Origin: Butyricimonas synergistica DSM 23225
Lineage (GTDB): Bacteria; Bacteroidota; Bacteroidia; Bacteroidales; Marinifilaceae
Length of the DNA: 64,000 bases
Assembly: GCF_000379665.1 (NCBI RefSeq)
Contig: NZ_KB903373.1
Span: 62,001-126,000 of the forward strand
Direction: 5' to 3'
Notes under the pieces: model-generated
Seen by the model: the letters and a program-made list of their open reading frames with translations, nothing else
Told to the model about the DNA's origin: nothing
Database searches by the model: none
In this document: one piece after another, positions 1-8,351 of the stretch
Layout: every line of letters starts with the position of its first letter
Numbering within the stretch: the stretch's first letter is position 1
Program-made: the position numbers and the translations under genes

Positions 1-1092
1 GTGGGAGTCTTTGCACAATTAACGTTGAAGTCTGAAAAAGGAAATTTTGAGGCACGATTGATCGGTCGGGCGTTGTTTGATGGGGGAGTATTTTTTAGTG
101 ATAAGACTTCGTTGGGCAATGCCATGGAGGTGTATGATTTGAGGTTGGGAACGGTAGTACGTTTTCTTGATCGTTGGACAGGGAAGATTGAAGTGGGATT
201 TGCCAAAAGCAAAGTATCTATGAAGGATATTTTTATAGAGTATCGTGACGGTAAGAATCTGTTTCGGGTCGGGCATTTTTTTGAACCTTACTCCTTGGAG
301 TACCGGATCGGGAGTTCGGATATGAAATTCAACGGGGCTGCCGTGACTGGTATCGCTTTCGGTGATCGTCGTAAATTGGGCGTGAGTTACACGTATAATG
401 TCGATCTTTTGAATGTTGCAGCCGGGGTGTTCAGTGACAAGGATGTAGATAACACGGAGAAAGGTGATGAAGGGTATGCTTTGTCGGGGCGGGTGTTGTA
501 TCGCCCGTACGTGAATGACAAGGACGTGATTCATGTCGGGGTTTCTTCTCGTTTTAGTGCGTTGGGGGAAGCGGAGAAGAATAAAGTGGTGTATTCTGCC
601 GGTGCCCCGTCTAATTTGATCCCCGAGAAATTTTTGCAAGTAGACGTGACGGATGCTATCAATGAATGGCGATTCGGGACGGAGTTTGTCATGGTGCTTG
701 ACAAATGGTACGTACAGAGTGAGTATTTGTTGGCTCACGTGAACCGTCGTGCGGTAGTGGAGAATTATAATGGCGACGGGTGGTATGCGCAAGTCGGGTA
801 CGCCTTACTGAATGGTCGTTATGCTTATAATAAGGAGAGTGGTATGGCGGTAGCTCCGGGTGAAAAATGTTTGGAGATTTTGTGCCGTTATAATATCACG
901 AACATGAATGATAAAGATGCCGGAATCATGGGGGGCAAGGAGAATGACTTGTCTATCGGTGGTATTTATTATTTTAATAAATATGTCTCGGCAAAGATGA
1001 GTTATAGCCTGGTGAGTTTGGATAAGCATGCGAGGGAGGGAGGAAAACAGACATTCAGCATGATCCAGGGAAGAATCCAGCTGAGCTTTTAA
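1..1092 (+). CDS. OprO/OprP-like outer-membrane porin, 5' end cut by the window
   Basis: The product reads as an outer-membrane beta-barrel: alternating aromatic/polar strands, many Gly/Tyr residues, and a C-terminus ending in a barrel-type strand with terminal Phe (IQLSF). A stretch around residues 75-105 (WTGKIEVGFA, then VGHFFEPYSLE) resembles phosphate-selective porin O/P family proteins. The first codons (VGVFAQ) look like the end of a signal peptide with cleavage after Ala, so the true start lies before base 1 and the GTG at position 1 is not the start. The family forms anion-selective pores for phosphate or polyphosphate in other bacteria; the substrate here is not shown. topB follows 40 bp downstream. 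Family assignment is moderate, the barrel nature is strong. Confidence 0.75.
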   Translation: MGVFAQLTLKSEKGNFEARLIGRALFDGGVFFSDKTSLGNAMEVYDLRLGTVVRFLDRWTGKIEVGFAKSKVSMKDIFIEYRDGKNLFRVGHFFEPYSLEYRIGSSDMKFNGAAVTGIAFGDRRKLGVSYTYNVDLLNVAAGVFSDKDVDNTEKGDEGYALSGRVLYRPYVNDKDVIHVGVSSRFSALGEAEKNKVVYSAGAPSNLIPEKFLQVDVTDAINEWRFGTEFVMVLDKWYVQSEYLLAHVNRRAVVENYNGDGWYAQVGYALLNGRYAYNKESGMAVAPGEKCLEILCRYNITNMNDKDAGIMGGKENDLSIGGIYYFNKYVSAKMSYSLVSLDKHAREGGKQTFSMIQGRIQLSF

Positions 1093-1132
1093 ACAATTGA
1101 AAATTAATAATCACTGAATCTAAAATTAGTCG

Positions 1133-3247
1133 ATGCGTGTCTGTATAGCGGAGAAACCGAGTGTGGCAAAAGAGATTGCGGAGGTATTGGGTGCCAAAGT
1201 GCGTCGGAATGGTTATTTCGAGGGGAATGACTATTGCGTGACGTGGACGTTCGGTCATCTTTGTTCGTTGCAGGAACCGCACGAGTACACGGAAAAGTGG
1301 AAACCGTGGAATTTGGCGATGCTGCCGATGATTCCTTCCACGTTCCGGATTAAATTGATTGATGACGAGGGTATCAAGCGACAATTCGGGATTATCGAGG
1401 AATTGTTCAACCGGGCGGAGATGGTGATTAACTGTGGTGATGCCGGGCAGGAGGGTGAATTGATCCAGCGTTGGGTGATGACGAAGGCGAAATGTAAGGT
1501 GCCGGTGATGCGGTTGTGGATTTCGTCGTTGACGGAGGAGGCGATCAAGGAGGGGTTCGACAAGTTGATGAGCGCGAAGGATTTTGACACGTTGTATGCG
1601 GCGGGTTCGGCAAGGGCTATCGGCGATTGGTTGCTGGGGATGAATGCCACCAGGGCTTACACGTTGCGCTACGGGAACGGGAAGAACGTGCTGTCGATTG
1701 GTCGGGTGCAGACGCCCACGTTGGCGTTGATCGTGGAACGGCAGAAGGCGATCGAGCAGTTTAAACCCGAAACTTATTGGGAGGTACGGACGGATTACCG
1801 GGGTGGCTGGTTTTCTTACACGAAAGGGCGTTTCACGGTAAAGGAGGAAGCGGAGGCTTTCATGCAAGAGATTATGCCGCTGGAGTTGGAGATCAAGAGT
1901 TCGGAGCGCAAAAAGGCGATGGAACATCCGCCGAAGTTGTTCGACTTGACGTTGTTGCAGGTGGAATGCAACCGGAAGTTCGCTTTCTCTGCGGACACGA
2001 CGTTGAAGGTCATCCAGTCGCTTTACGAGAAAAAGTTGACGACTTACCCCCGTGTGGATACGAATTTTCTACCAAATGATATATACCCGAAAGCCCCGGG
2101 AATTTTGAAGGGCTTGAAGCCTTATGCGACGTTGGTCGATCCCGTCCTGAACGGGGGCAAGTTGCGGAAGTCAACCAAGGTGTTTAATGACAAGAAGATC
2201 ACGGATCACCACGCTATTATTCCGACGGGAGTGTTCAGTTATGACATGACGCCTGACGAGAAGCGGGTGTACGATCTGGTGGCACGACGTTTTATCGCGG
2301 TATTTTACCCGGATTGCGAGATTGCTAACACGACAGTCATGGCACAAGTGGGGGTACATGAGTTTAAGGCTACCGGGAAGCAAATTATTGATCCCGCTTG
2401 GCGGGTGGTATTCCCTGCGGTATCCAACAAGCAGGGTGATGAGAACGTGTTGCCCGTGTACGAGGCGGGTGAGCGGGGACCGCACTCTCCCGAATTGCAG
2501 GAAAAGGAAACACAACCCCCGAAGTATTACACGGAGGCTGATTTGCTGCGGGCTATGGAAACGGCAGGGAAGCAGGTGGAAGATGAGGAATTGCGTGACC
2601 TGATGAAGGAGAATGGCATTGGCAGACCGTCCACGAGGGCTGGAATTATCGAAACTTTGTTGAAGCGGGGGTATATCCGTAAGGATAAGAAACGCTTGCT
2701 GGCGACTTCCACGGGGGTGGAGTTGATAGACACGATACAGAACGACCTGTTGAAGTCTGCAGAGTTGACGGGGCTGTGGGAGAAGAAGTTGCGAATGATT
2801 GAAGACGGAACCTATCAAGTAGCTGATTTCATGGAGGAGTTGAAGGTGATGGTCAATGAATTGGTGCACGTGGTGAAGTGTTCGCCGCGGAGAGCTATCA
2901 CGGTTGAAGTCGCAGAGGAAGAAAAAAAGGATGAGCCGAAGAAAGAAAAAGCACCCCGCAAGGAGAAAGCGCCCGCGGAACCTGTCGTGTTGAAATGCCC
3001 GAAGTGTGGAAATGGCGAGATCATCAAGGGGCGGGCTGCCTGGGGGTGTAGCCTGTATCGGAAGTCATGCGATTTTTTAATTCCGATGGAATTTTTTGGG
3101 AAAAAATTAACACAGAAGCAGGTAGAAGCGTTGGTGTTGAAGTCCAAAACGGGGGTGTTGACCGGCTTTAAAAACGAGGACGGGAGCACGTTTAGCGGGA
3201 TATTGCGCCTGGATGACAGTTTTAAGGTTGTCGTGGGTAAAAAATGA
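1133..3247 (+). CDS. topB: DNA topoisomerase III (type IA)
   Basis: Type IA topoisomerase that passes single DNA strands through a transient 5'-phosphotyrosyl break, used for decatenation and recombination intermediates. The N-terminus (MRVCIAEKPSVAKEIAEVLG) is the TOPRIM start typical of TopB. The active-site block TTYPRVDTNFLP places the catalytic Tyr near residue 304. ENGIGRPSTRAGIIETLLKRG, near residue 490, is also characteristic. A Lys/Glu/Pro-rich linker near residue 600 precedes a C-terminal zinc-ribbon-like region starting at CPKCGNG (about residue 621) and a final repair-topoisomerase-type domain. At 704 aa it matches Bacteroidota TopB proteins. The ATG at 1133 gives the canonical N-terminus. 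TopB homologues also sit on conjugative elements, but nothing mobile is seen around this one. Confidence 0.96.
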   Translation: MRVCIAEKPSVAKEIAEVLGAKVRRNGYFEGNDYCVTWTFGHLCSLQEPHEYTEKWKPWNLAMLPMIPSTFRIKLIDDEGIKRQFGIIEELFNRAEMVINCGDAGQEGELIQRWVMTKAKCKVPVMRLWISSLTEEAIKEGFDKLMSAKDFDTLYAAGSARAIGDWLLGMNATRAYTLRYGNGKNVLSIGRVQTPTLALIVERQKAIEQFKPETYWEVRTDYRGGWFSYTKGRFTVKEEAEAFMQEIMPLELEIKSSERKKAMEHPPKLFDLTLLQVECNRKFAFSADTTLKVIQSLYEKKLTTYPRVDTNFLPNDIYPKAPGILKGLKPYATLVDPVLNGGKLRKSTKVFNDKKITDHHAIIPTGVFSYDMTPDEKRVYDLVARRFIAVFYPDCEIANTTVMAQVGVHEFKATGKQIIDPAWRVVFPAVSNKQGDENVLPVYEAGERGPHSPELQEKETQPPKYYTEADLLRAMETAGKQVEDEELRDLMKENGIGRPSTRAGIIETLLKRGYIRKDKKRLLATSTGVELIDTIQNDLLKSAELTGLWEKKLRMIEDGTYQVADFMEELKVMVNELVHVVKCSPRRAITVEVAEEEKKDEPKKEKAPRKEKAPAEPVVLKCPKCGNGEIIKGRAAWGCSLYRKSCDFLIPMEFFGKKLTQKQVEALVLKSKTGVLTGFKNEDGSTFSGILRLDDSFKVVVGKK

Positions 3248-3306
3248 GGGTGTATTAAATCTATCTTAAATCACTTTTTCGAGGCGGTGTAATTGGTTTT
3301 ATTCTT

Positions 3307-3314
3307 TAGATTTG
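3307..3314 (+). promoter_or_regulatory. Bacteroidota -7 promoter element for the TlpA-like gene
   Basis: TAGATTTG matches the TAnnTTTG consensus of the Bacteroidota primary sigma factor and lies 32 bp before the start at 3346. No clear -33 TTTG is seen at the usual spacing. Confidence 0.5.
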
Positions 3315-3345
3315 TGAACGATAACACAAATTGAAGTAAAAGACA

Positions 3346-3852
3346 ATGAGATTAAAGTACTATTTATCCTGTATCTTACTTTTGCTGGTATTTGCGGGAG
3401 TGAACGCCCAAGAGAAAAAGGAAGAATTGAAAGCCGGGGATCAATCTCCTGTTTTTAAGTATGTAGACATTAATGGTAAAGAGGTTTCTTTAAGTGATCT
3501 GAAAGGGAAGTACGTGTATATTGACGTGTGGGCAACGTGGTGTCCTCCTTGCAGGGGCGAGTTGCCTCATTTGAAAGAATTGGAAAAGAAAATGCACGGC
3601 AAGAATATCGTGTTCGTGAGTATTTCTTGCGATAAGGATAAGGCTGCTTGGGAGAAAATGGTAAAAGAACAAGGATTGGGTGGAATCCAATTACATAATG
3701 GGGGTGACCGGGAGTTCATGAAGGCTTATAATATCACGGGTATTCCTCGTTTTATACTCTTGGATAAAGAGGGAAAGATCGTAAATCCGAAAATGACCCG
3801 CCCCTCGAACCCGGAAACAGAAAAAACATTGAATGCACTGAAAGGAATTTAA
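3346..3852 (+). CDS. TlpA/ResA-type periplasmic thioredoxin
   Basis: A signal peptide (MRLKYYLSCILLLLVFAGVNAQ) is followed by an AhpC/TSA-Redoxin type thioredoxin fold. The active site WCPPC is at residues 65-69 with both cysteines present, and the cis-proline loop is TGIPRF. TlpA/ResA proteins act outside the cytoplasmic membrane, reducing disulfides on client proteins such as apocytochromes or imported proteins. It has its own promoter element and two terminator-like hairpins downstream, so it appears monocistronic. The client is unknown. Confidence 0.92.
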   Translation: MRLKYYLSCILLLLVFAGVNAQEKKEELKAGDQSPVFKYVDINGKEVSLSDLKGKYVYIDVWATWCPPCRGELPHLKELEKKMHGKNIVFVSISCDKDKAAWEKMVKEQGLGGIQLHNGGDREFMKAYNITGIPRFILLDKEGKIVNPKMTRPSNPETEKTLNALKGI

Positions 3853-3884
3853 GGATGTAGAGATTGATTGAATTTGTAAATTAC

Positions 3885-3904
3885 TGTCGCTTGGCGACAT
3901 TTTT
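3885..3904 (+). terminator. Rho-independent terminator after the TlpA-like gene
   Basis: The stem TGTCGC/GCGACA (3885-3890 with 3894-3899) has a 3-nt loop and runs straight into five T residues. It lies about 30 bp after the stop codon. Confidence 0.75.
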
Positions 3905-3909
3905 AGATG

Positions 3910-3938
3910 AGCGGACCTTAGGGATGTGGTCCGCTTTT
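3910..3938. terminator. Second terminator hairpin between convergent genes
   Basis: AGCGGACC (3910-3917) pairs with GGTCCGCT (3928-3935) and is followed by TTTT on the plus strand. It lies next to the 3' end of the convergent yccF gene and may serve transcripts from both sides. Confidence 0.7.
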
Positions 3939-3939
3939 C

Positions 3940-4308
3940 TTATTCCACGTCATGACCGAATGGAGTCAAGGCTAGTCCGGCAAGTTTGAAATGCTGCATG
4001 CCGAAAGGGATGCCGATGACGGTGATACAAAAGAGTACCCCGAAGAGAATGTGCGACAGGAATATCCATACGCCCCCGATGAAGAACCAAATGATATTCA
4101 TTATGACCGAGAGGCAACCGCTGCTCTTGGGAATATCGACGACTTTACTACCGAAAGGCCATAGGGCAAGTACACCGAGTTTTAAGGTTTGTAAGCCGAA
4201 TGGTATGCCGATGATGGTGATAAATAGTCCCACGCTGGAAACGAAGTATTCTATGGCGATGAATAATCCGCCGAAGACAACCCAGATAATATTTCCTAAG
4301 ATTTTCAT
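3940..4308 (-). CDS. yccF: YccF-domain inner-membrane protein
   Basis: A 122-aa membrane protein made of two copies of the YccF (DUF307) motif. Each copy has a hydrophobic helix followed by an IGIPFG block: VGLFITIIGIPFGLQ in the first half and LFCITVIGIPFGMQ in the second. The internal duplication and length are typical of the family, whose molecular function is unknown. It is transcribed alone from its own promoter element (4341-4348) and ends convergently against the TlpA-like gene. Confidence 0.9.
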   Translation of the reverse strand: MKILGNIIWVVFGGLFIAIEYFVSSVGLFITIIGIPFGLQTLKLGVLALWPFGSKVVDIPKSSGCLSVIMNIIWFFIGGVWIFLSHILFGVLFCITVIGIPFGMQHFKLAGLALTPFGHDVE

Positions 4309-4340
4309 GTTTTATGGTATTATGGTTTAAACTACCTCTC

Positions 4341-4348
4341 CAAAGATA
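4341..4348 (-). promoter_or_regulatory. -7 promoter element for yccF
   Basis: On the minus strand this reads TATCTTTG, an exact TAnnTTTG match, 33 bp before the yccF start. Confidence 0.5.
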
Positions 4349-4433
4349 CGATAAAGAGAACAAAAAGGGAAATAATATCGTAAGATAAATAGTGTTTATG
4401 AAGTTGATGCTGTTTCCGGCAAAAATGGCTTTG

Positions 4434-4441
4434 TAAATTTG
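4434..4441 (+). promoter_or_regulatory. -7 promoter element for the thioredoxin-like gene
   Basis: TAAATTTG matches TAnnTTTG exactly and lies 30 bp before the start at 4472. Confidence 0.5.
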
Positions 4442-4471
4442 ATGGGTTTTATGAATTTTATAAACTGATTT

Positions 4472-4825
4472 ATGATCGAGCATTTGACCAAGGATAGCTT
4501 TAAACAGAAGGTGTTTGATTACCAAGATGACAGACGGTATAAGTTTGAGGGGAAACGTCCGGCATTGATAGATTTTTACACGAATTGGAGTGGTATATGT
4601 AAGACCATAGCCCCGATACTGGAAGAGTTGCAACGAGAGTACAAGGGGAAAATTGATATTTATAGGGTGGATAGCGATACGGAGCGGGAACTGGTGCAGG
4701 CTTTCAGGGTGCGGAGTATCCCCACACTGTTGTTTGTTCCGGTTATGGGGCAGCCGCAAGTAGGGAGAGGTGCGCTGTCGAAATGGGAATTGAAGAGATA
4801 CGTGAGAGAGGTGTTTAACGTGTGA
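4472..4825 (+). CDS. Cytoplasmic thioredoxin-fold protein with a one-cysteine active site (SGIC)
   Basis: A 117-aa single-domain thioredoxin with no signal peptide. The fold landmarks are present: FYTNW before the active site, the VDSDTE strand, and the cis-Pro loop RSIPTLLFVP. The active site is W39-S-G-I-C43 instead of WCGPC. The N-terminal nucleophilic Cys is Ser (codon AGT) and the Pro of CGPC is Ile. Classical dithiol reductase activity is therefore not expected. A Cys-only site could support a monothiol or chaperone-like role, or a loss of redox function. It sits alone between yccF and the SulP transporter with its own promoter element. The fold assignment is strong, the function open. 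Confidence 0.85.
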   Translation: MIEHLTKDSFKQKVFDYQDDRRYKFEGKRPALIDFYTNWSGICKTIAPILEELQREYKGKIDIYRVDSDTERELVQAFRVRSIPTLLFVPVMGQPQVGRGALSKWELKRYVREVFNV

Positions 4826-4885
4826 GGGGTTGCCTGCGGGACATTTTTTCATTTTCACATTTTTTCATTTTACCATTAATATTAC

Positions 4886-4893
4886 TACCTTTG
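4886..4893 (+). promoter_or_regulatory. -7 promoter element for the SulP gene
   Basis: TACCTTTG matches TAnnTTTG exactly, 28 bp before the ATG at 4921. The short leader between them carries TAAC...AAGGTAGTA. Confidence 0.5.
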
Positions 4894-4920
4894 CCGCTTG
4901 TTTTTTAACAAGGTAGTATT

Positions 4921-6573
4921 ATGGAAAAGGTGTTCAGTCCGAAGTTGTTCGGGTTAATTAAAGACGGCTCCGTGAAGAAGAATCTGTCTAAAGACATTCT
5001 GGCTGGAGTTGTGGTGGGAATTGTAGCAATTCCGTTGGCAATTGCATTTGCCGTGGCTTCGGGGGTATCTCCGGAGAAAGGTATTATTACGGCTATTGTT
5101 GCCGGGTTTTTAATTTCATTTTTAGGTGGAAGCCGGGTGCAGATCGGTGGTCCTACCGGGGCTTTTATCGTGATCGTTTACGGCATTATCCAGGAGTACG
5201 GGATAGACGGGATGATTATTGCGACGATATTGGCGGGGGTAATCATGATCGGGTTCGGTCTGTTGCGGTTGGGTACTTTGTTGAAGTTTATCCCTCACCC
5301 GTTGATTGTCGGGTTTACTTCCGGGATTGCGTTGGTGATCTTCTCGACGCAAATATCCAATGCTTTAGGATTGACGATTGCGGACGTGCCCAGTAGTTTT
5401 ATCGGGAAATGGGGGGCTTATTTTAGTAATCTCGATACTGTGAACTGGTATGCGGTGGGAATCACGATCGTGACGATATTAATCACGGTGTATATGCCAA
5501 AGATCACGTCACGGGTGCCGGGTTCTTTCGTGGCGATCTTGCTGATTACGCCTGTTGCGATGTTTCTTTTGCCGGAAAACTCGGTGACGACTATCGGGTC
5601 GCTATTCGGGGAAATCAAATGTAATTTCGAGCCTGTTATTCCAACGATAGAGTGGGAAAATTTGTCCTATTATTTGCAACCAGCATTGACAATCGCTATA
5701 CTGGGGTCTATCGAGTCATTGTTGTCTGCGGTGGTGGCAGACGGTATGATTAGCGGGCATCACCGTTCTAACACGGAATTGATCGCGCAGGGTATCGCTA
5801 ATATCGCTTCTTCCTTGTTCGGAGGAATCCCTGCCACGGGAGCTATTGCCCGCACGGCTACTAACGTGAAAAACGGGGGACGTACTCCGGTAGCGGGAAT
5901 TACTCACGCGGTGGTGCTCCTGTTGATTATGTTATTTTTCGGGAAATGGGCTTCCTTGATCCCGATGTCCTGTCTGGCAGGTATTCTGATCGTGGTTTCC
6001 TATAACATGAGTGAGTGGCGTTCGTTCCGTTCCATATTGCGGGCTTCGGTGTTCGACGTGGTGATTTTGTTGGTGACTTTCTTCCTGACGGTGTTGGTCG
6101 ATCTGACGGTAGCTATCGAGATCGGGGTGGTGTTGGCAGCCCTTTTGTTCATGAAACGTATGGCAGATAATGCGCCGAAAGAGATTATCGGGGCGACGAA
6201 TCTGGATCAGGATATTTCGGAGAATTATAAGGATTTACCGAAAGGTTTGGGTATATACGAGATTAGTGGACCATTTTTCTTTGGTTCGGCTAAGACTTAT
6301 TGCGAAACAATTCGTAACTTGGGCGTGAATTATAGTGTGTTGATTATCCGAATGCGGCACGTGCCGTTCGTGGATTCTACTGGTTTGAAGAATCTGAAAG
6401 AAACAATACTTCAGTTGACGAAGGAGAATACACGAATCGTGTTGTCGGGAGTAAGTGAACCCGTGAAGAAAGATTTGTTGAAAGGTGGTGTTGGCGAACT
6501 TGTCGGGGTTGATAATATTTACCCGAAATTCGATATCGCTTTACGTGCGGCAAAGGAGATGATAGAGAAATAA
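4921..6573 (+). CDS. SulP/SLC26-family anion transporter with STAS domain
   Basis: A 550-aa inner-membrane transporter. The N-terminal 400 or so residues form many hydrophobic helices and carry SulP landmarks: GVVVGIVAIPLAIAFAVASG near residue 30, GGSRVQIGGPTGAF near residue 63, and the SLLSAVVAD and NIASSLFGGIPATGAIART blocks near residues 265-310. A cytoplasmic STAS domain occupies the C-terminus (about 435-545, with VLIIRMRHVPFVDSTGLKNL). The family carries sulfate, bicarbonate, C4-dicarboxylates or other anions and the substrate cannot be read from sequence. The PurF-like gene starts 15 bp after the stop, so the two are probably co-transcribed. Confidence 0.93.
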   Translation: MEKVFSPKLFGLIKDGSVKKNLSKDILAGVVVGIVAIPLAIAFAVASGVSPEKGIITAIVAGFLISFLGGSRVQIGGPTGAFIVIVYGIIQEYGIDGMIIATILAGVIMIGFGLLRLGTLLKFIPHPLIVGFTSGIALVIFSTQISNALGLTIADVPSSFIGKWGAYFSNLDTVNWYAVGITIVTILITVYMPKITSRVPGSFVAILLITPVAMFLLPENSVTTIGSLFGEIKCNFEPVIPTIEWENLSYYLQPALTIAILGSIESLLSAVVADGMISGHHRSNTELIAQGIANIASSLFGGIPATGAIARTATNVKNGGRTPVAGITHAVVLLLIMLFFGKWASLIPMSCLAGILIVVSYNMSEWRSFRSILRASVFDVVILLVTFFLTVLVDLTVAIEIGVVLAALLFMKRMADNAPKEIIGATNLDQDISENYKDLPKGLGIYEISGPFFFGSAKTYCETIRNLGVNYSVLIIRMRHVPFVDSTGLKNLKETILQLTKENTRIVLSGVSEPVKKDLLKGGVGELVGVDNIYPKFDIALRAAKEMIEK

Positions 6574-6588
6574 TTTAAAAGATATTGT

Positions 6589-8004
6589 ATGAGCGGATTT
6601 TTTGGTTGTGTATCTCGTAGGGATTGTGTGGCTGACGTGTTTTATGGTACGGACTATCATTCTCATTTAGGAACGAAACGAGGCGGAATGGCTTTTTATA
6701 ACGGGGAAGAATTCAATCGTTCCATCCATAGTTTGGAGAGTGCCTATTTCCGAAATAAGTTTGAACCGGATTTGGATCGGTTTATCGGGTCTAATTTGGG
6801 AATTGGGATTATTAGTGATATGGAGTCCCAGCCGATCACGGTGACTTCTCACTTGGGGCGTTTTTCCGTGGTTGTGGTAGGACGTATCGATAATCTGGAC
6901 GAGATTGTGGAGCGTTTCTTGAAGGAACGGAAGCATTTTGCCGAGTTGTCGGGGTCTGCAATTAATCCGACAGAGGTTGTTGCCATGTTGATAAATTCCG
7001 GGGAAACTTTTAAGGAGGGGATCGAGAACGTGTACAACTCGGTTAAGGGATCGTGTTCATTCCTAATTCTTACCGAAACGGGTATTTATGCAGCCCGGGA
7101 TAAGTACGGGAGAACGCCGATTGTTTTGGGAAAGAATGAGTTTGGCTACGTGGTGGCAAGCGAGAGTTCTTCTTTCACGAATTTAGGATATACTATCGTA
7201 CGGGATATTAAACCGAAGGAAGCGATACAGATTACCCGTGACGGGATCACGCAGATCACCACCCCGGGATGCAAGAAACAGATTTGTTCGTTCCTATGGG
7301 TATACTATGGTTATCCCTCGTCTTATTACGAGGGAATAAACGTGGAGGATGCCCGCTATCGTTGTGGCGCAGCCATTGCCGCTAATGATGACGTGGAAGT
7401 GGATTATGCTGCTGGGATTCCCGATTCGGGAGTGGGGCATGCTATCGGTTATTCCAATGCCCGCCATATCCCTTACAAAAGACCTTTCGTGAAATACACG
7501 CCCACGTGGCCTCGTAGTTTTATGCCGCAAAACCAATCGATGCGTGATTTGGTGGCGAAGATGAAGCTATTGCCGAATGAAGCGTTCACGAGGGACGCAA
7601 AGATATTGTTCTTGGATGATTCTATCGTGCGGGGCACGCAGTTGAAAGATAACGTGGTGAAATTGCGGGAGTGCGGGGTGAAAGAGGTGCATATGCGCAT
7701 TGCTTGTCCGCCGCTGGTGTATCCTTGCGTGTTCTTGAATTTTTCCTCTTCCCGTTCAAATTTCGATTTGTTTACCCGCCGGGTAATTCGGGACTTGGAA
7801 GGTACGTCCGAATTGACGGAGGAGATATTAAAGCCTTATACCGATCCGGACTCGGAGAAGTACAAGAAGATGCTGGAGGTCATGGCTGCCCATCTGCAAT
7901 TGGACTCATTGAAGTTCCAGCGATTGGAAGACATCGTGAAAGCGATAGGTTTGCCGAAAGAGGAGCTTTGCACTCATTGTTGGGATAATTCGTCTTACAT
8001 GTAG
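6589..8004 (+). CDS. PurF-like amidophosphoribosyltransferase homologue with Ser in place of the N-terminal Cys
   Basis: A 471-aa protein with an N-terminal class II glutamine amidotransferase (Ntn) domain (about 1-230) and a C-terminal phosphoribosyltransferase domain. The PRPP-binding loop ILFLDDSIVRGTQ (about 340-352) and the block IPDSGVGHAIGYS match PurF, which makes phosphoribosylamine from PRPP and glutamine in purine synthesis. In PurF the residue after the initiator Met must be Cys, the glutaminase nucleophile. Here the start reads M-S-G-F-F-G-C, with AGC coding Ser at that position. The product is therefore likely an ammonia-dependent or repurposed paralogue rather than a normal glutamine-using enzyme. 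A shifted processing site exposing Cys7 is less likely. It follows the SulP gene by 15 bp and ends at a strong terminator. Confidence 0.85.
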   Translation: MSGFFGCVSRRDCVADVFYGTDYHSHLGTKRGGMAFYNGEEFNRSIHSLESAYFRNKFEPDLDRFIGSNLGIGIISDMESQPITVTSHLGRFSVVVVGRIDNLDEIVERFLKERKHFAELSGSAINPTEVVAMLINSGETFKEGIENVYNSVKGSCSFLILTETGIYAARDKYGRTPIVLGKNEFGYVVASESSSFTNLGYTIVRDIKPKEAIQITRDGITQITTPGCKKQICSFLWVYYGYPSSYYEGINVEDARYRCGAAIAANDDVEVDYAAGIPDSGVGHAIGYSNARHIPYKRPFVKYTPTWPRSFMPQNQSMRDLVAKMKLLPNEAFTRDAKILFLDDSIVRGTQLKDNVVKLRECGVKEVHMRIACPPLVYPCVFLNFSSSRSNFDLFTRRVIRDLEGTSELTEEILKPYTDPDSEKYKKMLEVMAAHLQLDSLKFQRLEDIVKAIGLPKEELCTHCWDNSSYM

Positions 8005-8021
8005 AAGGGAGCGCGAGGTAT

Positions 8022-8053
8022 AAAAAAGAGGTGTGTTGACACACCTCTTTTTT
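8022..8053. terminator. Bidirectional terminator between convergent operons
   Basis: A perfect stem: six A residues plus GAGGTGTG (8022-8035) against CACACCTC plus six T residues (8040-8053), with a 4-nt loop. It serves both the PurF-like gene (plus) and SusCD locus 1 (minus). Confidence 0.9.
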
Positions 8054-8069
8054 ATTAGGAATAAATAGT

Positions 8070-8351
8070 TTACTCGATTTTTCCATCGGGATAAGAATCT
8101 TTGTGTGTATCAATAATCCATTCCCGTACTTTCCCTGCTTCTATCGCCGGGAGTATTTCGGAGACCTCTTCCCAATCAAAATGAGTGAGATAGAGAATCC
8201 TGTCATCTTTGTTTACTCCCGCGACGTATAGGCCGTCTTCACTTCCCTCTCCGCCGATATAGGCTTCGTAGGCTAGAGTTTTCATTGCTTCCAGAACGGC
8301 TTGTATACATATTTGCCGGGCTTCTTGGAAATTTTCAACTGTGAGTTCCAT
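8070..8351 (-). CDS. Small hypothetical protein, last gene of SusCD locus 1
   Basis: A 93-aa acidic, probably cytoplasmic protein without signal peptide or membrane helix. I do not recognise the family. Its start codon directly abuts the stop of the preceding CGPC thioredoxin-like gene, so it is the last cistron of the SusCD locus 1 operon before the bidirectional terminator. It is predicted to mix helix (residues 1-30) and strand. No catalytic motif is seen. Confidence 0.6.
   Translation of the reverse strand: MELTVENFQEARQICIQAVLEAMKTLAYEAYIGGEGSEDGLYVAGVNKDDRILYLTHFDWEEVSEILPAIEAGKVREWIIDTHKDSYPDGKIE

Noticed and set aside
19-792. Long open frame on the minus strand opposite the porin gene
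   Set aside because: It is a shadow of the plus-strand porin frame: the protein is rich in His/Ile/Arg with no family pattern and there is no promoter or start context.
1133-3247. topB as part of a conjugative element
   Set aside because: TopB often lies on Bacteroides mobile elements, but no mobilisation, transfer, integrase or att-like repeat is seen nearby.
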